This document shows, piece by piece, positions 55,001-64,000 of a stretch of DNA of 64,000 nucleotides; positions within the stretch are counted from its first letter, which is position 1; each line of letters begins with the position of its first letter. This DNA is from Chlorocebus sabaeus (Eukaryota > Chordata > Mammalia > Primates > Cercopithecidae): NCBI RefSeq assembly GCF_047675955.1, contig NC_132927.1:61361702-61425701 (forward strand), given 5' to 3'. The notes under the pieces are model-generated. The model saw nothing but the letters and a program-made list of their open reading frames with translations. It had not been told where the DNA came from and did no database searches. The position numbers and the translations under genes are program-made.

Positions 55001-55022
55001 GGCCGAACGCGGTGGCTCATGT
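55001..55022 (+). repeat. 22-bp Alu 5'-end stub
   Basis: ggccgaacgcggtggctcatg matches the first 21 bases of Alu with two or three differences, then stops. No further Alu sequence follows. Confidence 0.75.
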
Positions 55023-56645
55023 ATTGTCCCATGTATTGATCAGTGCTTGGCATACTTTTGAAACTGAGTTTCAAGAACTCAAATTAGTATTTTATTTTAG
55101 ATAGTGACATTATTACTTAAAGATATTAAAAATTCTCAAAATAATATAAAAATAAAAAGTAAAAAAGTATTAATTTCATGATCTGACAAGCAATGTTGAA
55201 AGAAGGAAGGCGTACGGAGAACTGGATTTTCTGTATCATAGGTACCATAAGTAAAGTTCCATATCTACTGTTCATTCCTACTTAAGCTATCAGTAGTCCT
55301 TTTTACTGGAACTAATTCTGTAGAAAGAATGAAATCAAGAAAGGGTTAACATTCAAAAGTAATTCACAAGTTGTTGGTTATAGACCTAGCTCTGCCATTG
55401 TTTTCTTTTCAGCAGATTACTTTGTCATTTTGACCTCAATTTTCTAATAAGTAAGACTTCATAATCTTATGTTTCAAGAATAATTCTCTCCTAACCCTAT
55501 AAAGGTCACACATCCTTAAAGAAGGCTATAGAATCTACATTTTTCTGCTCATAATTTAAGAAATTTTTGGAAAATGCCAGGTGCTTTGGAATGCTTGCTT
55601 ATTCTTTCCTATTTAATATGACTCTTATTAATAAAATAAAGCTTTTCAGATATCCCCAATATGTATTTCAAATTTAATAAAATGTTAAGGTCTGTTTAAT
55701 ATATGGCATGATGCCATCAATATTTTCTAATTCTTTGTGCATCATTTGAGCCTCATATTCTTGCTTCCTTGTAATTTGATAAAATGGATATAGATCACCT
55801 CACCTAAGAAAATGGAGGCCCATCTGTTATATTTTAAATGCATCTGTTCATCTGCTAAATCCATTTGTCAAATTCATTTAAGTTAACAGAGATTTCTTCT
55901 AAGTACATAAAATGATATGTGAGAAAAAGAGTTAAGGCAGAGTTCTGTTTTACTAGATATGGGGAGGGGATGACGGACGTTTATCCAAATCCAACTATTT
56001 TTCCAAATGTTTTAAAATGTTTTTAATATATTGTAACTAAATTTTATAAAGCACATTTAATCTGCTTTAAAAACTATCCTCAAATAAGTGAAAGTCAGAG
56101 TGGATAATTTTTAGGCAATGGAACTGTGTTAACTGTTAAAGTATATTTTTAACTTTATGGAAAAATTAAAATAAGTATTTGCATTAAGATATATAGGGGA
56201 GAGAAGATTGAAAGGAAAGGATCTATTCAGCCTTCTGAAGGTATTCTGCACATTCATTAGTTTTCATTAGCAGGAATTTATAAAACAATATGTGTTTGTA
56301 GTGAATTCTACCTCTTTCCCTTTAACATTGAGCCTTGGCCAGAATGGGTATTCTTCCAAGGTCCACAGACTTTTGGAAAACATTGAGAAGATAGGTCCAA
56401 AAGATGCCTGAGGCAGTGAAATTGATCAGTTGTTCAAAGCATCTCTGGTACCTTAAGCAAATGGCCTTTCTTCCTATTTCATTTACATTGATCTCACCCT
56501 GGGGAAATTTCTTTCATATTCTTATCCAACTTTGTTAACATGACATTTAATCTGGACCAAATCAGCCTCTTCATATTGTGTATACTTCCTATATCTTTTA
56601 CAATAAATCTGAATCTTTCTATTGTTTATAAATAATGTCAACCAT
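55023..56645. other. Mostly unrecognised; weak MIR near 55375-55470
   Basis: About 1.6 kb of AT-rich DNA. A MIR-like stretch (gacctagctctgccattgtt with cagattactttgtcattttg and acctcaattttctaataagt) lies at 55375-55470. Confidence 0.4.
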
Positions 56646-56649
56646 GATT

Positions 56650-56770
56650 TGTAACTCTCTGAACCTCATTGTCCTAATCTGAACAATAGGATAATATTTC
56701 TACTTCCACATTAGGCTGCTATAAAGACTTACAAAAATAAAAACGATAAAGCAGTAAAATAATGTATAAA
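56650..56770 (+). repeat. MIR SINE fragment
   Basis: aactctctgaacctcattgt, cctaatctgaacaataggat, aatatttctacttccacatt and gctgctataaagacttacaa follow the MIR core and tail order. Confidence 0.6.
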
Positions 56771-56879
56771 GTCTAAATTTACCATATATGAATGTAAGGA
56801 ATTATCTCTGATTCACATAATTTACATAACTACTTTCATTGCAGAATTTACCACAGTTTTTATAAATCTAAAACTGCTT

Positions 56880-57215
56880 TGAATGCTCTTTTCTCTGTTT
56901 GGATTATTCTTACTCAACCTTTCTCCATGTTTTTTATCTATGTAATTCTTACTTATCTCGAAAGACCCAGGTCTCCTATTAACTCCATTTGAGAAACCTC
57001 TAAGCCTGGGCTTCTCTTCTCCTAGTCGGACTTGAGTACTCTTTTCCTGGTTCTCCTTTACGTATTACTTGTGATTCTTCATTTAGGTATAATCCATCTC
57101 TCCCCCAACCCCTGTGCTGTGAACTGCAAAATGGTGGAGAGACTTTCTAATTCAACATTATATTCCCAAATGTGCAGCATGTTAAAGGTATTTAAGAATT
57201 GTTTTCCAGAGAAAA
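56880..57215 (+). repeat. L2 LINE 3'-end fragment
   Basis: Sense L2 order: tctcgaaagacccaggtctc, tccatttgagaaacctctaa, gctgtgaactgcaaaatggt, ggagagactttctaattcaa, cccaaatgtgcagcatgtta, and aaggtatttaagaattg. Diverged but ordered. Confidence 0.55.
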
Positions 57216-57547
57216 GAAACCAAGAATTATATTATTATGCCATGTTCTTTTTTATTTTAAATGTTTCCCAGATCTAGAATATTCCTTCCATGCTTTGAAG
57301 TGTGTCTTCTTGTCACTTCTTGTATCAAACACATCATGATTTCTCAGCAGGGAGTGAAAGGGCCTCGTTCGTGTGCTTGTAATATTCTGTTTACAACTTT
57401 TATTGTCACTTTTGTATTTGCCATCTTCCCTGTTCTCACTATGTTATGTCTGTTTAAATTTCTTAATTCTAAAGATATATATCCCATAATTGAATGCTAA
57501 ATGGGTCAGAAAATCATGAAAATAAAATGGAACAGGGTGGTGTTATA
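57216..57547. other. No recognised feature
   Basis: Mixed unique sequence. The open frame 57261-57500 is hydrophobic with no family match that I recognise. Confidence 0.4.
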
Positions 57548-57770
57548 ACAGTTAACATTTGTTTAACTTTTAGTGCATTCCAGATATTGGAATCGATTAA
57601 CTCTTTTAGCCTCACACCAATTCTATGTGCTGGAGAATATTTTTATACTGTTTAAAAATAAACTGAAGCACAGAGAGGTTCAGTAATTTGCTGAAGTGGA
57701 AGAGGCAGGATTTGAACCCAGAGAGGCCTCCTCCAGGATCCACATGCTTGATCACTAGAGTACATAACAC
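57548..57770 (-). repeat. MIR SINE fragment, antisense
   Basis: Clear antisense order: ttttagcctcacaccaattc, taaaaataaactgaagcaca, gagaggttcagtaatttgct, gaagaggcaggatttgaacc, cagagaggcctcctccagga, tgcttgatcactagagtaca. Confidence 0.82.
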
Positions 57771-59026
57771 TGTGAAGTGGGAAGGTGAGGTAGGTACTGT
57801 GGCTGCTGAAGAAGCACAAGCCCTTTCTAAACAGTCTCCCAAACTCACTGCCTTAACACAGTAAGTTATATTAATGATCATGCAAAGTTTATGCTAGTTG
57901 GGTGATTTTCCATGTGACTTAGCCTACCCCAATTTGATTAATACACAGAAAATAACATCTTCTTACAAGGGGGAAAAAACCCCTATTCTGAACTCAAAAT
58001 CATAGGGTAATTACGTAAAGTGCCAGTGCAACACTCAGACATATATAAATGCTCCCATATGTTGTATGAAACATTCCACTGTGAATTCAAAATTCATTCA
58101 CTCCCATGAATGAAATAATTCTTACACTGTTTCTTCTGTTTTTTGAACAGTTGCTGATCTATAGAAAGTATCCAAAGTTTTTAGATGAATATATAAATGA
58201 GTGGTTAGATAAAAGAGGAATGTTAAGGGTAATGTAGTCTATCCTAAAATTTTCACTCATTATTATTAGAATCAAATAATCTCTAGAATACCATATACTC
58301 CTGGATTTGGAGGAGAATGATTTACAAAAGAGCTGTTGTTCCACCATTAAACGTAGTAAACACAGATGTTACAATATGGTGAAAAGAAATTAAAATAAGG
58401 TAATTCCTCAATATGGCCTTGGTTCAAAAGCCTTTTTTGAAGTGGTAGAAGTCACATCCAACCAATGAATTATGGTAATTAACTCAGTGTCTCAAGGGAA
58501 ATTTTCCTTATACTTTATCTCTTACAACACAGTTTATCCAAGATTAGTCACAGTTTACAAAATGGATATTAGACAGATAATTAGTATTTCTGGTATAATT
58601 GTTTTATTTTTTAACAAAGAAGATATTTGAAAAAAAGATATATGTAGAACCTAACAAGGCTTCAGGCTTGTTTTTATGTTTTTTTCCCCCTGAAATCTTA
58701 TTTGAGGGGGGAAGAAAATCAACACTTTCCTGAACTTAAAATGGGATGTTTTATACTAAGGAAAGATAAAAACTAGGACAGGTTTTTACTATAAACACTA
58801 AGATGGTCAAAAGTAGTTCACCTATCTCACAGCCCATTTTAATATTTAACTTAAAATAGAAAGATAAATGTAAAAATGTGGATAGTTTAGATAAATTTGT
58901 GATTATCATTCTGATGTCAACAAATCATCCAATAATTGTAATATACATGCATTCTTTTGGTTTAAACTCCACTCCGGCAATTGTCAATTCTTGATTTAAA
59001 AAAAAAAAACTGATGGATTTGTTATT
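57771..59026. other. No recognised feature
   Basis: AT-rich, apparently unique. Confidence 0.45.
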
Positions 59027-59348
59027 CATTCTAGGCTTTTTTTTTTTTTTTTTTTTTTTTAGATGGAGTTTTGCATTCACTGCCCAGGCTGGAGTGCAGT
59101 GGTTCAGTCTCAGCTCACGGCAACCTCTGTCTCCCGAGTTCAAGTGACTCAGCTGCCTCAGCCTCCCAAGTAGCCGAGATTACAGGTGTGCACCAACACA
59201 CCTGGCTAATTTTTGTATTTTTGCAGAGACAAGGTTTCACCCTGTTAGCCAGGCTGGTCTTGAGCTCCTGACCTCAGGTGATCTGCCTGCCTTGGCCTCC
59301 CAAAGTGCTGGGATTACAGGCATGAGCCACTGCGTCTGGCCATTCTAG
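59027..59348 (-). mobile_element. Alu SINE (AluS type), antisense, with target-site duplication
   Basis: A full antisense Alu (59035-59340) with a T tail of about 22 bases. The flanking copies cattctag (59027-59034 and 59341-59348) are identical. The 5' end reads gcatgagccactgcgtctgg. Confidence 0.94.
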
Positions 59349-59517
59349 TTTTCCTTTTATATCTTGCTTGGAAATTTCTATTTGTTTTTCCTTCAAAACA
59401 TTTGAAGGAATTCTATTTCTAGTAATATGTCTAACTTATTATTGTGAGAAATAGCATTCTACAACAAATTCTATTTCAAACATATACACATAATCGTAAT
59501 ATCCTGGATAAAATGTA

Positions 59518-60847
59518 GACAAACTTTTTTCTTCAACTTTTATTTTAAGAACCAGAGTACATGTGCAGGATATGCAGGTTTGTTTAATAGGTTAAAGTGT
59601 GCCATAGTGGTTTGCTGCACAGATCAAACCATCACCTGTGTGTACATGTGTTCTCATCATTCAGCTCCCATTTATAAATGAGAACATGCAGTATTTGGTT
59701 TTCTGTTCCGGTGTTAGTTTGCTGAAGATAATAGCTTCCAGCTCCATCCATGTCCCCACAAAGGACATGATCTTGTTCTTTTTATGGCTGCATAGTATTC
59801 CATAGTATAGATGTACCACATTTTCTTTATCCAGTTGATGAGATTTGGGTTGATTCCATGTCTTTGCTATTGTGAACAGTGCTGCAACAAACATACATGT
59901 GCTTGTATCTTTATATTAGAATGATTTCTATTTCTTTGGATAGATACCCAGTAATAGGATTGCTCAGTCAAACGGTATTTCTGCTTCTAGATCTCAGACA
60001 AATCGCACACTGTCTTCAGCAATGGTTGAGCTACTTTACACTCCCACCAACAGTGTGAAAGTGTTCCTTTTTCTCCACAACCTCACCAGCATCTGTTGTT
60101 TCCTGACTTTTTAATAATCACCATTCTGACTGCCATGAGATGATATCTTGCTGTGGTTTTGATTTGCATTTCTGTAATGATTAGTGATGTTGAGCTTTTT
60201 TTTTCACATGTTTGTTGGCCTCATGAATGTTTTATCTAGAGAAATGTCTGTTTAGGTCCTTTGGCCACTTTTTAATGGGGTTGTTTGTTTTTTTCTTGTA
60301 AGTATGTTTAAGTTCCTTGTAGATTCTGGATATTAGATTTTTGTCAGATGAATAGATTGCAAAAATTTTCTCCCATTCTGTAGGTTGTCCACTCTGATGA
60401 TAGTTTCTTTTGCTGTGTAGAAGTTGTTTAGTTTAATTTGATCCCATTTGTCAATTTTTGCTGTTGTTGCAATTGCTTTTGACATTTTAATCATGAAATC
60501 TTTGCCTGGGCATATGTCCTGCATGGTATTAACTAAATTTTCTTATAGGGGTTTTTTTTTACAGTTTTCGGTTTTGCAACTAAGTCTTCAATCCATCCTG
60601 AGTTCATTTTTGTATAAAGTGTAAGGAAGGGGTCCAGTTTCAATTTTCTGCATGTGGCTAGCCAGTTCTCCTAGGACCGTTTATTAGATAGGGAATCCTT
60701 TCCCCATTGCTTGTTTGTTTTTTTCAGGTTTGTTGAAGATAAGAGGGTTGTAAGTGTGTGGTTTTATTTCTGAGTTCTCTATTCTGTTTCATTAGTGTAT
60801 GCATCTGTTTTTTTTTTTATCAGTACCACACTGGACAAACATTTTTT
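59518..60847 (-). mobile_element. L1PA/PB-type LINE-1, antisense, 5'-truncated
   Basis: L1 3' UTR and ORF2 C-terminal half, 59531-60833. The duplications gacaaactttttt (59518-59530) and gacaaacatttttt (60834-60847) flank it. Landmarks are cccatttataaatgagaaca, ggctgcatagtattccatag, gggttgattccatgtctttg, ctcccattctgtaggttgtc and ggggtccagtttcaattttc. The open frames 59894-59661 and 60524-60333 are ORF2 pieces broken by frameshifts. It is older than the copy at 49150. Confidence 0.93.
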
Positions 60848-60961
60848 AATAGACTTTATTTTTAAAGTACTTTTTGGTTCACAAGTAAACATGTTTTTTC
60901 ATTAAATCATACAGGAGCTCTCATGAAAAAAAGAAAATCCTCAGGTTGTCAAAAATGAAGA

Positions 60962-61007
<46 letters not shown>

Positions 61008-62954
61008 CAAGGAAAGGCTGAAGTTATGAGTTTCCTGAGGATACCTGTCAATTTTGGCAAATTGAGATTGGGTTTAAATGTTCATATAAACGATATAATA
61101 GAAGCCTTGGCTCTAAATAAAGTATAGAATTAGAGCTAGTATATCCCATTCCTCCACAACACACACACAAAAAGCCAGGGTCCTTGAAATACTAAGCCAT
61201 GAGTGAAAGAGTCAATTAAAAAACATTCTTTTATATGCAAAATGAGCCACTGAAGAAAATTAGTGTTTCTACCACAACCTGTGATCTTTATGACAAAAAA
61301 TCTTCCTGAATATTCAAAATCTCAGAATAACAAAATTTAAGGCACTCTTGGAAAAGCAAAAGCAAATTCTACCTAGAGGAAGAAATCTCAGTGTTTGTCT
61401 CACAAGATTCCCATGTTAAGCCCCACCAAACATGAGTTCGCATTGCTAAACTACAATCCAAATAGGAAAATAAGTTTTGTAGAGTTGAGTTTAAACAGTT
61501 AAAGAAAAAGTTAGTGAACTGTAAGATCAAGCTTGGAAAAAGTAATGTGGTATGCTTTAGAGAGAGTTAAAGAAATAAAAAAAGATGAAAGTGAAGAGAG
61601 AGGAAAACTACGCATAGCTAATCAGAATTCCACGTGGAGAGAAGAGCGGGAACATAGAAAACATAACATTTAAGAAGATAATGGCTGATGATTTCTCAGA
61701 ATTGACAAAAGCCATGAATCCTTAGATTCAAGAAGCACAATAAATCCTAAGCAATATAAATAAAAGACTATCAATCTACATCTATTTATGTAATGGTAAA
61801 ACAGGAAGAGTTAAAGAGTTGGGAAAGCATAAATGTATATACACAGATCAACTGAGAGAGAGAGAGAAAGACTATATGAACATGCTGAATAGTGGAAGAG
61901 CAGTCTGGCAATAGGTGTCTGGCTACAAAACTATCCAAATATCTATTTTTGTAACTTTGAAAATTTTAATTAGCTTATCCCATTTCTGAAACATATTAGA
62001 TTTTTCATAAGTGGAATAAACTTAAAGATAATTAAAGGTTAGTTAGATGTCTTCTTTCATGTTAGATGTTTCCCATGAGAGTTCATTAAATTAATTTCTT
62101 ATGCCTTGTCCTTTTTGAAAAATAAAAACTTGAAAAATAACAATTGCGCAACTTTTTTGATAAACAAGATTTTTCTCATTCCAAAGCCATATGAACTAGT
62201 TGGCAACACAGCATTGTCTGATTTCACTCCATCCTGTTCCAGGCACCTTAATCAAACCAGCCATTGGCTCTGTAGTTCAAGCTGTTTTTAAAATTATTAT
62301 TATTTTTGACATTTGAAAGGAAATAAAACTCTTTTTGTGACAAGTCCAGAAACTTAAGTACGTTTGAGCATTCTGAACTTCCCTGCTGTTAAATCTTACC
62401 TAATACACTGCCTTACATTTCCACACCTGACCTCCTGACTTTTTTACCTCTCTGTGTGCTAAGGGCACAATGCCCATCAAACACTCTGGACTTGTTTTAG
62501 GAAGTAAGTTCCAAAGTAATTCCTGGGTGGTAGATGAGGATGCCCCCAAGGAATGGATCAACATTTAAGTTGTTGTAAGGAGACACACAACAAAGCATCC
62601 ATCCATGCATCTCCAAAAACGTTATGCCTCTTGACTGTGCTTCCTATGGTGATGTCTTTTTGCTATTAAATGGCTGCACAGCCAGGGAAAGCATGACAGG
62701 TTTTATCAGCCTTGACAGCTGTCTAGAAGAAACAGCAGGCAACCTAAAGCTTCAACGGCTGTGTGCAGCTATCTCTTCAGGTCCTGCCAGCGCTCGCAAA
62801 GCTGAGTCTGATCAGCACTCAAATTGAAGCCCTCCCTGCTGAATTTCTACAGGCTTCTTCAAGGCAGAGTTCTTTTTGTGCAAGATTTATGGTTATGGTG
62901 AGGCTATATTAATTGGGTCTGGGTGATGACATGTAGAGCAGTTAAAAGAGTCAA
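60848..62954. other. Unrecognised sequence with a long CA repeat; complex patch near 62600-62850
   Basis: AT-rich up to about 62.4 kb. It contains the CA repeat below and a GA-rich patch near 61855-61870. The stretch 62600-62850 is more complex and has an open frame (62624-62827, 67 codons) with no domain I recognise. Confidence 0.4.
60963..61006 (+). repeat. (CA)n microsatellite, longest in the window
   Basis: About 21 uninterrupted CA units between gaata and aacaagg. Confidence 0.97.
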
Positions 62955-63110
62955 CCCAAATTCATGTATTTGTCCCTAGTATGTCTATGTGCCTGGTACT
63001 GGGGTAGGCTCTCCATGCAAAGGGAAATTGAACAGCAATCATGCCTGTAAGCAGCTTAGAGTCTAGGCTGCTGCAACTCTGAATAGGAATAAGCCCCCTT
63101 TTACAGGACA
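62955..63110 (-). repeat. L2 LINE 3'-end fragment, antisense
   Basis: The antisense order tagtatgtctatgtgcctgg, tactggggtaggctctccat, gaacagcaatcatgcctgta and agcagcttagagtctaggct fits the L2 3' end. Confidence 0.65.
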
Positions 63111-63439
63111 GACGCATGTTCAAGTCTTTTCTGCTGTCTCTTACCTTACCAATCTTCCTCGACCCTTCCTTCAACTCTATCCACTAGTTTTTGCCTTTCA
63201 AATTTATTGAAAAGGGGATTACAATGGCTGTTCCCATACCTTCACCACTTTTTGACCTTTCAAACTGCAGAATTACCTTTTGCCTCTGTCCTGCTATGAA
63301 AGTGTTTTCCCTATGAGAGCTGTTAAATTCCAGCCAAAGGCACCATTTCCCTGCCTATGTTACTTATCTATTCTAATCCTGAAATATCTACTTCCATGAC
63401 TCCTGAGCTAATTCTCTCTTTAGATTCTGCCAGGCAGCT

Positions 63440-63640
63440 TTGTGTAATAGAAATGGCAGAAGCTGTGGAGTCAGAGTTTTAAGAGCCCTAAAGGTTATTC
63501 TTGGTACGGACACTAATGACCTGTGGTGTGACTTAACTTTGCTAAGCCTGAATTTTCCCAAAGTGTGAAATCATTTTTGATACTGCCCTTGGAGAGTCAC
63601 TGTGAATGCACTGAGAATGCATTTAAAATGACTAATTGCA
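63440..63640 (+). repeat. MIR SINE fragment
   Basis: gtgtaatagaaatggcagaa, gctgtggagtcagagtttta, gacctgtggtgtgacttaac, tttgctaagcctgaattttc and ccaaagtgtgaaatcatttt follow the sense MIR order. Confidence 0.65.
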
Positions 63641-63684
63641 CAGTGACATGGTCTATAGGTTTGCATGTGTGTTATTCATTATTT

Positions 63685-63736
63685 ATCCTCTGTCTGTCTC
63701 TCTTTTGCTCTCTGTTTCTCTCTCTCTCTCTCTTCA
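63685..63736 (+). repeat. TC-rich simple repeat
   Basis: ctgtctgtctctcttttgct followed by (TC)n. Confidence 0.9.
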
Positions 63737-63786
63737 CTTTTTATTGTCCTGCTCTGTTGCTTATTCCTATCTTGAAAAATAAGTGT

Positions 63787-64000
63787 GGCTGGGCACAGTG
63801 GCTCAAGCCTGTAATCCCAGCACTTTGGGAGGCCGAAACGGGCGGATCACGAGGTCAAGAGATCGAGACCATACTGGCTAACCCGGTGAAACCCCGTCTC
63901 TACTAAAAAAATACAAAAAACTAGCTGGGCGAGGTGGCGGGCACCTGTAGTCCCAGCTACTGGGGAGGCTGAGGCAGGAGAATGGCGTAAACCCGAGAGG
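63787..64000 (+). mobile_element. AluY SINE, cut by the window edge
   Basis: Sense Alu from ggctgggcacagtggctcaa through the first monomer and linker (tctactaaaaaaatacaaaa) into the second (gaggcaggagaatggcgtaa). AluY-like features include cgaggtcaagagatcgagac. The 3' part lies outside the window. An open frame (63565-63906) runs into it and is not a gene. Confidence 0.95.

Noticed and set aside
62624..62827. 67-codon open frame as a small gene
   Set aside because: Composition is not convincingly coding and no start context, domain or repeat-free exon structure supports it.
63565..63906. 113-codon open frame
   Set aside because: It runs from a MIR and a TC repeat into an AluY; no coding evidence.

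Overview
The window looks like primate, most likely human, nuclear DNA: AT-rich, non-coding and crowded with primate interspersed repeats. These include AluY/AluS/AluJ copies, L1PA/L1M LINEs, THE1/MST/MLT1/MLT2 LTRs, MIR and L2 relics, Tigger1 and MER1/MER5/MER2 DNA transposons, and CA/TG microsatellites. I find no convincing host protein-coding exon, tRNA, rRNA, CpG island or CRISPR array. The longer open frames lie in L1 ORF1/ORF2, Tigger1 transposase, THE1 internal sequence or simple repeats.

Layout. 1-2.2 kb: mostly unique with two MIRs. 2.2-6.9 kb: a minus-strand L1PA-type element bounded by a 15-bp target-site duplication, with an internal deletion that joins ORF1 to ORF2. 7-11 kb: L2, MER5A, a G-rich simple repeat, a pair of 65-bp direct repeats and a complex unique block. 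11-14 kb: old L1M and HAL1-like sequence. 15-19 kb: opposed MIRs, a complete MER1 with a nested MST LTR, Alu, L1M, MER2-like Tigger and another MST LTR. 19-30 kb: MLT2, Alu, MLT1 and MST LTRs, and an L1 interrupted by a partial THE1. 30-43 kb: mostly unique DNA with a complete minus-strand THE1 provirus (34957-37258), an MLT1 LTR, MIRs and an AluY. 44.3-47.4 kb: a Tigger1 transposon split by an LTR-like insert and an unusual AluJ. 47-54 kb: unique AT-rich DNA, a young truncated L1 on the plus strand, a long L1M on the minus strand and an LTR nested in another LTR. 54-64 kb: Alus, MER2-like, MIR/L2, a truncated L1, a long CA repeat and an AluY cut by the window edge.

The mobile elements do not act together; the window is a layered record of insertions. 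The clearest nestings are MST in MER1, THE1 in L1, LTR-like plus Alu in Tigger1, and MLT1 in an older LTR. Seven of eight L1/HAL1 blocks and five of seven Alus lie on the minus strand, which would fit (weakly) an intron of a plus-strand gene.

Family names come from remembered consensus sequences without a repeat-masking run. Superfamily calls are firmer than subfamily calls, and boundaries without target-site duplications are approximate to tens of bases.
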